From: Euglena gracilis
Taxonomy: Eukaryota; Euglenida; Euglenophyceae; Euglenales
Assembly: GCA_039621445.1 (NCBI GenBank)
Contig: CP154954.1
Location: 68,886,670-68,950,669 of the forward strand
Length of the DNA: 64,000 nucleotides
Reading direction: 5' to 3'
Position numbers and translations under genes: made by a program. Positions 26,101 to 35,890 of the stretch are shown here, piece by piece; the first letter of the stretch is position 1, and every line of letters starts with the position of its first letter. The notes beneath the pieces were generated by a model. That model saw only the letters and a program-made list of their open reading frames with translations, had not been told where the DNA came from and made no database searches.

Positions 26101-28369
26101 GTCCAAGACTAAAAAAACACCTGTGTCCAACGAACCCTCAGGTGAACAAAAATTGCGTGCTGAACAGGGGGTGTTCATTGAACAAAAGGGTTCTGGGCAT
26201 GCAAAATTCCAGTGACAATGAAAAAATTGTGGTTCAAACAAGGAGGGTTCGTGGGACACAGGAGCTGGGGGCTGCATTTTGAGCCGACAAATTAGCAATC
26301 GCTGAAAAATTTCCAACATCTGGCCACAAATTTTAAACAAGTCAAATTTGAATTGAGAATCACCATCCCCCGTGTACCATCCAGGCTGTTTTACCGTGTA
26401 CCAAGAGGTGATACCATGACCCCCCCCCCAAACGACCCCTCCTGGGTCTGGCCAAGGTCCGGCCGACATGGATGAAATTTTTCGAAGTTAAAATGGTCAT
26501 AAAACCTCTGATTTTTCGAATAATTTTCCGAAAAAATTTTGACCTGATGGAAAAAATGGTGTAGATAACAAATTTCACACAAAAATTCTTCCCAAAAATG
26601 GTGGGGGGTGATATAAACGTTTTTTTTCCCGACCCCCCAAGTGACCCCCCCCCTAAGTGGCCCTCCGGGGTCCTGGCCAGGGCAAAGGGGGGTCATGGTA
26701 ATTGCTCTCCTCCCTTTGCTCTCTGCCACCCTCACATTAGAAAAAAAATAGTGGCCAGCAATGCCAAATAAAAAATTGAATTTCACCAAGCACCTGCACC
26801 ATCTTTCAGAAAGTGTTTTCTTTTTGCAGAATTCTGCAAAACCACGCAGATTTCACAAAATCCTGGAAAATGCCAAACAGCACTGCAAAATTGTAATTTA
26901 TCATAAATGTGTGAGGTAAATGTATGGGGGGGCATGGTATTGTTGTTTTGGTGCAAGAAAAATGAAAAACCGGACGCTTTTTTGGCACACACACAAATAA
27001 ATCACAAATAATCACAAATAACCACAAATCAGGATCTCTTCAGACCCGTGGGGGGGTTGCTGCAGCCAGCCCCGATTTTGACCCACCCAGCCGCAGCAGC
27101 GCCCCCTGGCCCTGGGGGGGGGGGTGCTCTTAGCCCTGCTCAGCGCACAAAATCTTTGGCGCAAAGCGCCATTTTGGAAAAACTTGTTTAAAATAGCTAA
27201 AAATGGTGTTTTGGGGGTGTTTTTGTATGTTTTTGGGGGTTGTCGGATGCTCATTTTTTCAAAAAAAATGCAGGTTGTTTTTCAGGCAATTGCCTGATTT
27301 CGGCCTCCGGGGGTGTTTAAAGAGATGTGTGACCAGGACCAAGAGTTGTCAAGACGAATGTGCAATTGTCAGAATCCCTGTTGGAACACTTTTTTAACGA
27401 CGAAAATCCACGTTGCCCCCTTGTTTCATTTTGCGTGTTTTAACTCTGTCCTGGACATGATTTGTGCCAAGACTCAGATGACGGGGTGCCAGATGGTGAA
27501 TCCACACCATTTTCAGTCCAAAAATTGGAAATTCCACAAGGAAAATCGGGTTTTAAAAATTTATTTTTTTAAAAAATTTTCAAGACAAAAAATTTTTCAG
27601 CAAAAATTCAAAAACTGTTGAGAAAAAAAAACACAAAAAAAACAAAAAAAATCCAAAAACACAAATTTTGCCAAATCGAAAAACACCCCAAAAAACGCAA
27701 ACTGGAAAAGTTTGCTGAAAAATTGTGCGTACCTTTTTGCTTTCAACAGCATCTTGCACAGCTGCACTTGCCTCTGGTGCACTTGCTTCTTGCGCTGGTG
27801 CATTTGATGGCACTGGAAGGGAGGAAGCCCTGGAAATAAAAAAAGGTTTTGAGGGACGTCAACCTTCTTCAACTTCAGCAGCTTCAGCCAGCATGGAATA
27901 ATAAAATGGCAAGGCCTGCAGGGATGTCAGTGGTGCACCGAACCTGGGAAAGCACAAGTTTGGCACCTCGTCTTGTCTTGGTCTTCGCCACAAAGCCAAC
28001 GCTAGACTTGCTACACTGAATGCCAAACCACCAGCAGCCGCTGTCAACCAAAGGTTGCCCCGAGCAGTTTTCACCTGGTGGTCAGAACGTCGCAGAGGTT
28101 GATGAAAAACAGCATCACACCGGCTCCACAGAAACAGCCTTTGGAGCAACTTTGACACTACGTCCAATTTGACTGAATTGTGGACGCGAAGCAACCAGAG
28201 GTTGCAGTGCAGGGAGGGGATGCTGGCTCATCCCCATCGAAGGGGTCCGAATTGCTGGGGCAATTTGATGGGATGTCACTGCCGGACTCCATGCCAAGCC
28301 AATGCATGCGCCAGCTACTAAGGCAATGGCAGCAGTGACCACAACAGCATTTCTTTCACTGCTGGACAT
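10543..28369 (-). CDS. TRAP1: TRAP1-type HSP90 chaperone gene, multi-exon, C-terminal exons outside the window
   Basis: This is a split gene for an ATP-dependent HSP90 chaperone. Eleven exons can be placed on the minus strand, and all introns except one junction keep phase with GT-AG ends: 28369-28121, 28074-27864, 27812-27733, 25874-25752, 25067-24945, 19144-19081, 15256-15194, 14950-14842, 14166-14057, 12413-12245, 10659-10543. The GHKL ATPase motifs are visible: LISNASDA (N-box Asn), DTGIGM, and [11 protein letters not shown] (lid/GxxGxG). The middle domain has [21 protein letters not shown] and [15 protein letters not shown], which match TRAP1 better than cytosolic HSP90, GRP94 or plastid HSP90C (there is no charged linker). 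The short strand segment that normally precedes DTGIGM (between APY and DTG) was not found, so a small exon is missing from this model. The last exon ends in phase 2 before the expected RKVLI block; nothing downstream in the window supplies it. Introns range from 46 nt to almost 6 kb and are full of mobile elements. Confidence 0.9.
12245..12413 (-). CDS. TRAP1: HSP90 exon: start of the middle domain
   Basis: 169 nt containing [34 protein letters not shown] and [15 protein letters not shown]. The [14 protein letters not shown] segment is the client/ATP-contacting part of the HSP90 middle domain, in its TRAP1-like form. Acceptor CCAACAG, donor GTGTGC in phase 2. Confidence 0.94.
13513..13651. 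mobile_element. CAGGG-family element, short
   Basis: 139 bp in the HSP90 intron between the GTKI exon and the middle-domain exon. It starts AAGGGGTTTTTTT and ends AAAAAAAAACCTG. Flanks TTCTCGCC and TTCGCGCC match at 7 of 8 positions. Confidence 0.75.
14057..14166 (-). CDS. TRAP1: HSP90 exon: end of N-domain (GTKI motif)
   Basis: 110 nt reading [19 protein letters not shown] then ELKDDNKEF. The QGTKI segment is the last ATP-contacting loop of the N-domain. Phase 2 in, phase 1 out (donor GTATGG). Confidence 0.92.
14470..14720. mobile_element. CAGGG-family element, degenerate
   Basis: The interior clearly belongs to the same family (AAAAATCGCGAAAATGCTAAAAATGGCAC-like segment, GGCGCCGAAAAGTATA, GTCCACGACTAAAAAAAC end). 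The left terminus is worn and no target duplication is evident. It lies in the 675-nt HSP90 intron. Confidence 0.6.
14842..14950 (-). CDS. TRAP1: HSP90 exon: [11 protein letters not shown] lid motif
   Basis: 109 nt. With the preceding exon it completes [18 protein letters not shown], the glycine-rich lid of the ATP pocket, then [11 protein letters not shown]. Acceptor TTTGCAG; donor GTATGT in phase 2. Confidence 0.94.
15194..15256 (-). CDS. TRAP1: HSP90 exon: ATP lid N-part
   Basis: 63 nt, phase 1 in and phase 1 out. It reads [14 protein letters not shown] with the Gly completed across the splice, then DPGDRVIG. It follows the DTGIGM exon in the expected HSP90 order. Acceptor TTGCAG, donor GTGTGC. 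Confidence 0.92.
15788..16743. mobile_element. Non-autonomous inverted-repeat element with 19-bp perfect ends
   Basis: 956 bp. It starts CAGGGATCCTCACACGTCC (15788-15806) and ends with the exact complement (16725-16743). Both flanks read AAAAATG, a 7-bp target duplication. Subterminal TTTTCCGTGAT units repeat at 15830-15890 and 16640-16720. GGTCCTTAAG-type repeats lie near 16270 and 16380. No transposase is visible. It lies in the large HSP90 intron before the lid exon. Confidence 0.88.
16744..19080. other. HSP90 intron: microsatellite and G/C-run repeats
   Basis: Contains the GT array at 17074-17253 and repeats with GTGTTATTTGGG plus G-runs (17630-17800) that pair with C-run counterparts near 17380. 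There are also GGCTAGCCATCC-type repeats and long G tracts. No exon is recognised. Confidence 0.6.
17074..17253. repeat. GT dinucleotide microsatellite
   Basis: Nearly pure GT repeats to about 17154, then interrupted by G-runs to about 17253. The long open frames across it (Cys-Val or His-Thr) are artefacts of the repeat. Confidence 0.98.
19081..19144 (-). CDS. TRAP1: HSP90 exon with DTGIGM nucleotide-binding motif
   Basis: 64 nt reading [26 protein letters not shown] is the G1-box equivalent with the Asp that contacts the adenine. Acceptor CACACAG; donor GTGTTG in phase 1. The strand normally preceding it (a TIQ-type ending) was not located between 19145 and 24944. Confidence 0.94.
19145..21194. 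other. HSP90 intron with AGTGACTGACTGG and palindromic GCCTCCGCGG repeats
   Basis: Holds C-run/G-run palindromes at 19715-19735, 19795-19830 and 19868-19895. GACTGGTTTTTT-type sequences flank them and recur at 28755-28820, 57480 and 58050. A cluster of self-complementary GCCTCCGCGGAGGC blocks separated by AGGTAACCA lies at 20677-20822. The missing HSP90 strand exon should lie here or in 21195-24944, but I do not see it. Confidence 0.55.
23747..23867. repeat. Perfect palindrome, 59-bp arms (right copy)
   Basis: Same palindrome as 2544-2664, inside the duplicated segment; both arms are unchanged. Confidence 0.93.
24945..25067 (-). CDS. TRAP1: HSP90 exon 5: ATP-binding helix (right copy)
   Basis: 41 codons, phase 0, starting [20 protein letters not shown]. 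The Asn in LISNASDA is the Mg-ATP-binding residue of GHKL ATPases. The exon ends RLAYAPY before GTTTGA. Acceptor TTGCAG. Confidence 0.93.
25752..25874 (-). CDS. TRAP1: HSP90 exon 4: start of the N-terminal ATPase domain (right copy)
   Basis: 41 codons in phase 0 at both ends. It includes [20 protein letters not shown], the first helix of the HSP90 N-domain, ending KE just before the conserved VFIREL. Acceptor CTACAG, donor GTGTGC. The identical exon at 4674-4552 is its duplicate. Confidence 0.92.
25962..26123. mobile_element. CAGGG-family element (right duplicate)
   Basis: Counterpart of 4762-4933 at the same intron position between HSP90 exons 3 and 4. It is about 10 bp shorter in the G-run. 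Same termini and same 8-bp flanks. Confidence 0.85.
27733..27812 (-). CDS. TRAP1: HSP90 exon 3: Ala/Glu-rich linker
   Basis: Begins in phase 1 at an acceptor TTCCAG, giving [17 protein letters not shown] and ending at VESKK before GTACGC. The 51-nt intron at 27813-27863 contains another TTCCAG, but only the downstream one keeps frame with exon 4. This low-complexity linker separates the leader from the ATPase domain. Confidence 0.7.
27864..28074 (-). CDS. TRAP1: HSP90 exon 2: second hydrophobic segment with Arg stop-transfer
   Basis: Joins exon 1 in phase 0 after the 46-nt intron at 28075-28120. It encodes 70 residues. Residues about 8-29 (start LWLTAAAGG, end LALALW) form a second hydrophobic helix directly followed by RRPRQ. 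The exon then becomes acidic (AEAAEVEE). Hydrophobic start, transit-like linker, second helix and basic stop is the layout of class I plastid presequences. Donor GTTGAC in phase 1. Confidence 0.7.
28121..28369 (-). CDS. TRAP1: HSP90 exon 1: start codon, signal-like hydrophobic segment and transit-like region
   Basis: Encodes 83 residues from ATG at 28369. Residues about 8-27 are strongly hydrophobic ([20 protein letters not shown]), followed by about 55 residues rich in Ser, Pro, Gln and basic residues with almost no acidic ones, as in a transit peptide. The frame is open upstream with earlier in-frame ATGs, but that stretch is Pro/Cys rich and unlike a leader, so this ATG is preferred. The donor follows GAGCCG in phase 0. 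The next intron is only 46 nt. No database match was possible, so the targeting role is inferred. Confidence 0.7.
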
Positions 28370-30537
28370 GTTGCAGCTCTGAGCACCAGAGTTCAGTCCA
28401 GTAAGGGCAGCAAAAAAGGGCAGCATGGGATGGCCTGGTGGGGTTGACCCCATCCTGGGATGGGGGCGAGAGCATCTCCATCCCCCCCCCTTCACCATGG
28501 CACTTTGCAGGGGCAGGGGAGGGCACAATGCGGCAGGGGAGGGCACATGCTACCACATGTCCATACAACATGTCTCACGCATGAGCATTTGGGGCCCTTT
28601 GGCCCCAAATGCTCATGCATTTTGAGCATGAGCATTCTCATGCTCATGCCCATGCGCATGAGCATGATCATATGCTCATGGGCCAAATTGGGTGTGCTCA
28701 AATAAGGGGAGGGAGTGGTAGCTGGCTCACAGCAGCGCCCGACCATACCATTGCTTAGTGACTCACTTTCCACTCTGAAAAAACCAGTCAATCACCTTTT
28801 CCCAAAAAACCAGTCAGTCACTTTACCCCCCTATGGCAACCATATGGTTGTTTGGAAATGTTTTTCTTCCACACAATTCCGTTCACAGTTTCCCATTGGG
28901 AAACTGTGATGTTAAATGTTTTCTTTGATGGGCTTGTCATGGATCTCGTCCCCCCCGAGAAAAATCATTTATACCCCTGGCCCCCCCCCCCCCCGTGACC
29001 CGCACCACCCCCAAAAAACGTACCTTCGGTCACAAAATTGGGCAAGCACGCCTAAACCATTTGACACCATGTGATGTTTACAAGGAGGATCTCTGGGCGT
29101 TGAGCCTGGATGACATCCTAGATGAGTTCATCAAACAAAACAACTTGCGGGCGTCCATTTTGCCTTGAGAAAATTGATTTGCCTCGGCGACATGTTTTGC
29201 CGGAATAGAATGTTCCGACATCATTGTAAAACACAGCACCAGAAAATTTTTTTGGCTCGCTCGGCGAAAAAAATGTTCCTACACCGGGGGTCCCTTCCTG
29301 GACAAAACCAACCAGCTGTCAAGTCCAAGACAAGGCTGTTAAAAAACGTCCGGAAGTGGGGGGTGAATCCTGACTGCCATCCAAGTAATTTATTTCCAAC
29401 CATAAATGGGGGTCACTATCCATTCTTCCCCTGGGGAAGGGTGCTCCACTTGGACCTGTAGAACCCCTGTAAGTTGGGGGTTCGGCATTGGAGATGGCAA
29501 TTCTCGGTGATGTTGCATTTTAGGTCGAGTGGATCGTGGAACTCGAGTTGGGATTTGCAAATTAATTGGTCCTTTCCGATTCAACGAAATTTGTATGGCA
29601 AATTCGAATGTATGATAAATTCGATAATATATAAAACTGACCATTTATTTGCGTGCCACGCTTCCAAAATTGGCCACGGTGGAACCAGATTATGAATCAC
29701 ATAATCATAATGAGCTTCGCGCAGCGCTTCGTCCGGACGCAGCGTTTCGTTCGACCCAGGCCTGTCGCACAGTGCCCCAGTGTGTGTACGACAAAACCCT
29801 TAGGCGTGCCTAACCAGTGAGGAGCAAAGGCCAAAGGCCTTAGAAAACCCGGGACAGCGCCTTTTGCTTGATTAATCGATTAAATCGATTAATCGTTCGC
29901 CCCGTTTAATTGTTCGGTGTTCAATTTTTTGGACGATTAATTGAAGAGGCTTTCCATGCACTCATCAATTTGGGTGATCCTCAATGTGAGCACATACTAT
30001 TGCGTCGATGCCGGCAAGGTTATGCACTTCCTGCGGGCTATGCACATCGATGCGCTTCAAGGTCCACTGCAAGTGGCCGCTCGGGTGATTCGGCGGACAT
30101 GGGATTACACGGCATCAATGGGATTTTTTATGTTCGGGACACAATTGAATGTTCGGAACACAATTAAAACCATGTTCGTTCCAAGATGGACAACCTCACG
30201 TGGAAACCCGTTTCTAGTTCACGTGATTCACATAAAAATGAAAATTTTGGTGAACACGGGTTGATATTTGGGTAAACACGTTTTTTTGACCGTCAGCCGT
30301 GTTCAGAACACAGGTTGACTGCGGTAAACCGTGTTCAGAACAGGCAAACTGTGTTTAGACCACGGGTTGACCGTCAAAAAACCGTCTTTGTGGACCATCA
30401 TCGGCATTGAAAACGTTTCTTTAGGCCCATGCCTTAAAACCATTGGCCCCCAAGTCGGGTTGGGAGGAAGAATCGAGGAGTTCATGCTCATTTTGAGTGT
30501 ACTGTTGGGCGTGTACGATGCAAAATTTGCCATTTAA
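28370..30537. other. Upstream region of the HSP90 gene
   Basis: Contains GCATGAGCATTTGGGGCC-type palindromes at 28578-28690, AAACCAGTCAGTCAC repeats at 28770-28825, and a GATTAATCGATTAAATCG dyad at 29868-29894. Repeated GTTCAGAACA/TGTTTAGACC words occur at 30180-30370. A plus-strand open piece at 29941-30170 is unrecognised. No TATA-like or other promoter element could be assigned with confidence. Confidence 0.45.
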
Positions 30538-31396
30538 AGTGGTTTGAGGATGAAGTTTCCAAGAGGGTGGATGAGAATTTGGATGAAGCATCTACCAAAG
30601 CTACTGTGAAGTCTTTGCAACCCCCACCCCAGGTTTGGTAACACACTTTTCCACATGAAATGCACGTTGCGCTTGTTTAGGAAGTTACAACCTTTGCAAA
30701 GTCCAACATTGAAAGGCACTTGGTTTTGGAACATGGGGCCACAATGAAGGAAGAGCAAAAGAAAAGGATGCCATTGATGCCCACTTTCCCAAGTGCAGCT
30801 CAAAAGGTGGCGTTGGTGTTCTGCATGAACCCAACTGGTCCTTTTGTGCTTGGTGGAAGACGCATTTTTCCGCAAGCCTTTTGGCATCCATTTGGAGGGG
30901 GTGAGGGTAGAAGCCAAGTCAAGATACATGTGTTTCTTGTTGCCACCCAAAGGGCAGCGAGACGGGAGTGGAGATATTCACAAACAACAACTTCAGATTG
31001 GAAAAAAGGAAAAAACTTTTTCCCTTCCGACCATGAGTTTTGGGCTTGTTTGGCCGCCCGAAGGGCGGCAAGACGGTAGCGATGTCCAACAACAAAAACA
31101 CCCAAAAGTTCAATGAAAAGTTGGGTTCTTAATCTGAAAGAATTTCTTCACAAAGTGCAAAAAAATTTGGAGGGTAACTTTTTTCGGGGGGGATGCAAAA
31201 AATTTTGAGTCAAAAAATCCTCGGAGGGGGCGAAAAATCTCGGGGGGGGGGGGGGGGCCGCCCCCCTGCCCCCCCAGTTTCTACACCAATGGCCGGAAAT
31301 TTCACTCACCACCCTGGATCACAGCCGGATTTTGTTTCTTCCTGGCACAGACGTGAGGCGGCAGTTGATGACGACGAGTCCTCTGATTTTGAGTAA
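30538..31396 (+). CDS. Candidate split gene, unrecognised
   Basis: Two exons join in phase 0: a piece ending SLQPPPQ before GT at 30633, then 30681-30806 (acceptor TTTAG) reading EVTTFAKSNIERHLVLEHGA onward to SAAQK before GTGGCG. A third piece from the acceptor CCCCCAG at 31277 reads to an acidic end (DDDESSDFE, stop at about 31396), but in a phase that does not match. The intervening part is a repeat whose inverted partner lies at 41940-42300. I do not recognise a domain. Confidence 0.3.
30905..31290. repeat. Dispersed repeat, inverted partner of 41940-42300
   Basis: Shares in reverse complement: TAAGAACCCAACTTTTCATT, GCCGCCCTTCGGGCGGC hairpins, GATACATGTGTTTC, and a CCCCCCAG end followed by TTTCTACACCAATG. 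Related hairpin units occur at 32705, 42384 and 42630. Confidence 0.8.
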
Positions 31397-33892
31397 TTTT
31401 TTGTGACGCTTCCTGACATGGTGTGTGTTGGACAATTGTATTTTTTAGGGGGGTGGATGAATGCTGTTTAGAATGAAAGTGTTGGTTCACACTTCTTTTT
31501 TGGGGGGGTCAAAACCTCCATTTTCTGGGGGGGGGTGTTCGAACTTGGACCAGAAAATTCTCTTCTGAAAAGGTCGCACCACAAAAAAAAAAGGCTTCGG
31601 GGGGGCAGTCGTGGTGACCATTGAGAACTCCCTCAGTCCCGAAGCAAATGCCGCAGTCCAGGAAAAAACGGGGGTGAAGGGGGGGTTGGGATAAAAGACG
31701 TCTTTTATTTTTTCGACGGCGTTGTGTTTGTTTTAGACGAGTTTTAAACCATGGGGGGGGTTGGTACGCCGTGGCGAGGGGGTCCGAATAGGGGGGGGTA
31801 AATGGCGAGGCGAGGGGGTCTCGGATGGGGGGGGAGGGGTGTACCATGGTTGCAAAATCAAAAATGTAACGGGTGGCGTGGCGAGGGGGTCCGGCTAGGG
31901 GGGGGGGGAGGGGGGGAATGGCGTGGCGAGTGAGAGAGAGGGGGGGGGAGGGGTGTACCAACCCCCCATGGTCGTTTTTGACAGGCCTGTTGGCATTTGT
32001 TCAAAAAAAAATGCCTTGCCCTTCCATAGTATGACGAAGTTGATCATTTTGCCATGGTTCCATATAGTCCAGCCATCAAGGGCAAGCGCAAATGAAGGGG
32101 GGTAAAAACCTTCTGCCATCAAGGTAATTTCTTCGGGTAAGTCCTTCCTTCAAGCCAATAAGGGGGGGGGACAATTAGGGGGGGGCTCGAGGACCCCTAC
32201 CCCCAAATTTTTTCCTTGTGCAAAATTTGTCGATTTTTTGCGCATAGTTGGATTGGACATGACTTTTTCTTATCCAGCGAATTTTAAATTTTTCAAACCG
32301 GACATTTTTGGAGGTTTTCTGAGCCCTTTTTGCGGCCTTGCTGAAATTGGCCGGTCTTGTCCCGGAGGCCAATTAGCCAATTGGGGGGGGGGGGCAAATA
32401 GGGGGGGGGGGGGGGGAAGCTTCAATTTTTTAAAAGAGCAAACCATTTCTATTGACAAATTTGGCTCTTTTTGGGGAATGTTCTTGGAAAATTGCACTAC
32501 CCCCCCCTTTATTTGAGCACACCCACGGGCCAACGGACCCCCCAAATGCTCAAATAAGGGGGGGGGTCAAATAAGGGGGGGGTCAAAAATTCCTTTAGAA
32601 AGAGGGCAAAAAAAATTTCAGCGCCTTCCATGAAAAAAAAATTCCCCGGACCCAAATGCTCAATTAAGGGGGGGGGTCAAATAAAGGGGAGGGGGGGTAT
32701 CATCCAGCCGCCCTTCGGGCGGCAATGCAATTTTTTTGTTCCATACAAAATGGCACCGAGGGCTCTTTTTTCGCATTTTGCACTCGTTTGAAATCCCAAA
32801 ACACAAAAGGCAACACCGTCTTGCCGCCCGTTGGCAGCTTAAAAACGTGTTCAGCCCGCCAAATGCCTGCCCTGAAATTTGTGGTCATGAACACGATTTC
32901 CATGAGGGCATTTGTGGCAATGACACGTTTTCCATGAAGGCATCTGTGGTCAGGCACGTTTTCCATTAGGGCATCTGTGGCAATCAAAAAATCGTTATCA
33001 TAAAAATTCGGCGACAGGTTGAGAGGCCGGGTGGTCCTCTACCCTGGATTAGGTAGGTCTAGACTAGACTAGACTAGACTAGGTAGGTCTAGGGGGGTAC
33101 CCCCCCCATTATGTACCTCCCCCCGGGAGGCTGAAATTGCATGTTACATTATTGTTGCATGTTTACATTGCATTACATTATGTTGCATGTTTACATTAGC
33201 ATGTTACATTTGGAGATATTGTCTGCTGCCCGTGTTCCTCCACCCGCATGGAGAAAAATTTCAATAATATGTTCACCAACCATGGTTCCACCTGCTCGCA
33301 TTCTTTCAAACCGTCGTTGCTGTACTTCTTCATGGCCTCCTGAAGATTGTGAAGGGTGTCGTGAAAATGCTGAATTTTCACGGAATGCCCGATTTCTTGC
33401 ATTGCACTTCTTTCTGTGAAAGCATTGAAACCTGTGTCGAGTGGGTGCGGTCTTTTGGTTTCTATTTCTAATTATGGCTGAAAGAACCGAATTTTTTTGT
33501 GCAACTGAAGTCAGTCTGTCCAACCTTTGAACATAGGCAAACCGTGCACGATCCAAATATGGTGCATCTTTTTTGCCTCTCCTCCCATTAGCAGAAATCA
33601 TCCCATGCTATTTTGGGTGGATTTTCTATGCACAAATTGTGGCTGAGCCCAGATTTCAGCCTGAAAACGTGTTCAGCCAGGGGGCCCCCGAAGGGGGCCC
33701 CCTAAACACGTTTTCAGGCTGAAATCTGGGCTCAGCCACAATTTGTTTAAAAACGTGTTCAGAGCCCGCCAAATGCCTGCCCCGAAATTCGATTCACGCA
33801 AGGGGTCAAAGGGTGCGAATTTGTGAAATTCGGACCCAAAAAAACGGCGCCCTAATGGAGAACGTGCCTGAACACAGATGCCTTAATCGAAA
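31397..33892. other. G-run repeat field
   Basis: Contains CCATGGGGGGGGTTGGTAC and GGCGAGGGGGTCCG blocks (31740-31970, recurring at 35160-35360), TCAAATAAGGGGGGG units (32540-32690) and three 29-bp tandem units with CATGAGGGCATTTGTGGCAA at 32885-32990. There is also a GACTAGACTAGACTAG array near 33060 and an imperfect hairpin at 33631-33748 (AGATTTCAGCCTGAAAACGT and complement). The minus-strand open pieces at 33191-33601 are unrecognised. Confidence 0.5.
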
Positions 33893-34257
33893 GGGGGTAT
33901 CTTCCCCGCGTCCCCCCCGCTTCCCCCCCCCCCGCGTCCCCCCCGCGTCCCCCTTTGGCACCAAAATTTTGTTCTCGAAACAGCCAAATTCAAAAGACTG
34001 ATTCCTAATTTCAGGCAAATTTGAGGTTGGTGATTCCTAATTTGGTGTGGGTGATTCCTAACTTGCGGTGGGTGATTCCTAATTTGGGATGGGTTTGTCC
34101 TAATTTGTTGTGGTAGAATCCTAATTTGGCTAAAATTTTCTCACAGCAAATTCCTAATTTCACTGTCCCAAAATGGCGTCTCCCCCGCGTCCCCCCCGCG
34201 TCCCCCCCCCCCGCGTCCCCCCCGCGTCCCCCCCCCCCCCGCGTCCCAGACACCCCC
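33893..34257. mobile_element. Second copy of the GGGGGTGTCT insert family
   Basis: Same structure as 40355-40712 in the same orientation: GCGTCCCCCC ends, CAAAATTTTGTTCTCGA, then GATTCCTAATTTGG units. It starts GGGGGTATCT and ends AGACACCCCC. No clear target duplication is seen, so its flanks have changed. Confidence 0.8.
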
Positions 34258-35164
34258 ATTGCCACAGATGCCCTCATTTTAAAACTCCACGGAACTATGA
34301 AGGTCATCACGTATTGTGCCCAATTTTTTTGGACGCGCGATGGTCCATCCCCCCCCCCCGGCCACTTGGGCAACTTTTTCCCCGACAACACTAGGCATCG
34401 GAATTGATTTCCCATTTTTGTACCCATGTTCCAGCCAACAGATGCATATCATGCAAATGAAACATTGTTCCTTTTGGACACCCTTCGGGTGGTTCACCAT
34501 CGAGATTAACATCCTTGGCAGCATTTTGTAACAAAAAATGGGCAGTGTACTCCAGCGCACTTATGCTTTCCAATTCACCTCCCCGTAAAGCATAACTGAA
34601 TGCTGCAGGGATGCCCACGATGATTGATTTTCCTTCATGCACAAGAGAAACCAGTTCCGTTGCACCTCCCTCTTCCACAAAAGGGTCATGTCCATTCGGC
34701 GCGGATGCATTAGGGTGGGTTGCATCCAACGTTCTCTTGTCCTTCCCTTTTCCCTTTTGTCCAGCCAAATGTGGTTGTCCCACTTTTTGTTGTAAACATT
34801 CATTTGCTCGATCGTCGTTGGACTCTCCATCGCCATGTTCGGTCTCCGATTCGTCATTTTCTCTCTCATCCTCATCATCGTCATTGTCATTCTTGAATTC
34901 CTCGTGAAAGTCATCCTCGTCATCAACTGACCGCGTCCTTGTTCTTTGAACTCGTTTTTGAACACGTAATTTTGTCTTAATTTGACTCTCTGTCCCCTAA
35001 TTCCCTAATTCCCTCTGTCCCCTAATAGCAGGGAAAAGGGCAGGCAAACTAGAGATGTAATGCCAGGGATTTACAATGACAAATTTATGGGATGCATGCC
35101 ACGATGGATAACCTAGTACTGCCGTGGCTGTCATTTGGGCTCCCACCTCAATCTTTCGATCCAT

Positions 35165-35890
35165 GGGGGGGGTTGGTACTCGCCACGCCATTTACCCCCC
35201 CCCTGGCCAGACCCCCTCGCCGCGCCACCGGCGATTTTCGCGATTTTTTGAAGGAAAATTTGTTGGCGACCATGGCACACCCCTCCCCCCCCCTGGTCGC
35301 CAACCCCCTCGCCACGCCATTTACCCCCCTCCCCCCCCCTATTTGGACCCCCTCGGCATACCAACCCCCCATGGCATTACCAACCCCCCCCCTCTATTTG
35401 TCCCCCCCCCCCTAATATGCCCAGAGCCCAGGTGGCCAATTAGGGGGGGGGGTACTCATTTCAAGGGAAAATGTCTTTATTCGGGTGTTTTAGGGGGTTC
35501 GCGACTGTAAAAGACGGGGTCCAGGTGGCCAATTAGGGGGGGGGGGTTAGGGGTAACCCCCCCCTAATTGTCCCCCCCCCCCGAAGTGGCCAGAAGGGGG
35601 GTCCGGGCCGCCCGGAGGGCGGCCAAATAGAGGGGGGGGGTTGGTAACTACCATGCCCCCCCCATATTGTACCCCCCCATAATGTACCCCCCCACGGGGT
35701 ACCCCCCCACCATGGACCATGACCTTGGCCGCCCCCCATATTGTACCCCCCCCATAATGTACCTCCCCCCCAGAAAATGGCTCCCAGGGGGGGTACAATA
35801 TGGGGGGGGGGCATGGTACACGTTTCAAAAGGACGGCATAGGAGGTTAGGCAGTACGGGGGGGGGGCTGTGGACCCCCCGGTGAACTTCA
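35165..35890. repeat. C/G-run repeat cluster within the Helitron-type locus
   Basis: Nested palindromic blocks: CCATGGGGGGGGTTGGTAC, CCTAATTGTCCCCCCC and a 95-bp unit. That unit has ATAATGTACCTCCCCCCCAG, AAAATGGCTCCCAGG and TACAATATGGGGGGG, and recurs at 41275-41368. It separates EVGAQMTATA-coding sequence from the upstream parts of the gene. Confidence 0.7.

Larger units (their letters stand above)
21195..26866. repeat. Right copy of the 21.2-kb-period direct repeat
   Basis: Same sequence as 1-5676, offset by 21190-21203 bases depending on small indels. After 26866 the sequence diverges completely from the left copy. This copy lies in line with the upstream HSP90 leader exons (27733-28369) and the downstream exons (19144-10543), so it is the copy that belongs to the readable gene. 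Confidence 0.97.

Noticed and set aside
32880-32990. Possible CRISPR-like array of 29-bp units
   Set aside because: Only three degenerate units without unique spacers, in a eukaryotic repeat field.
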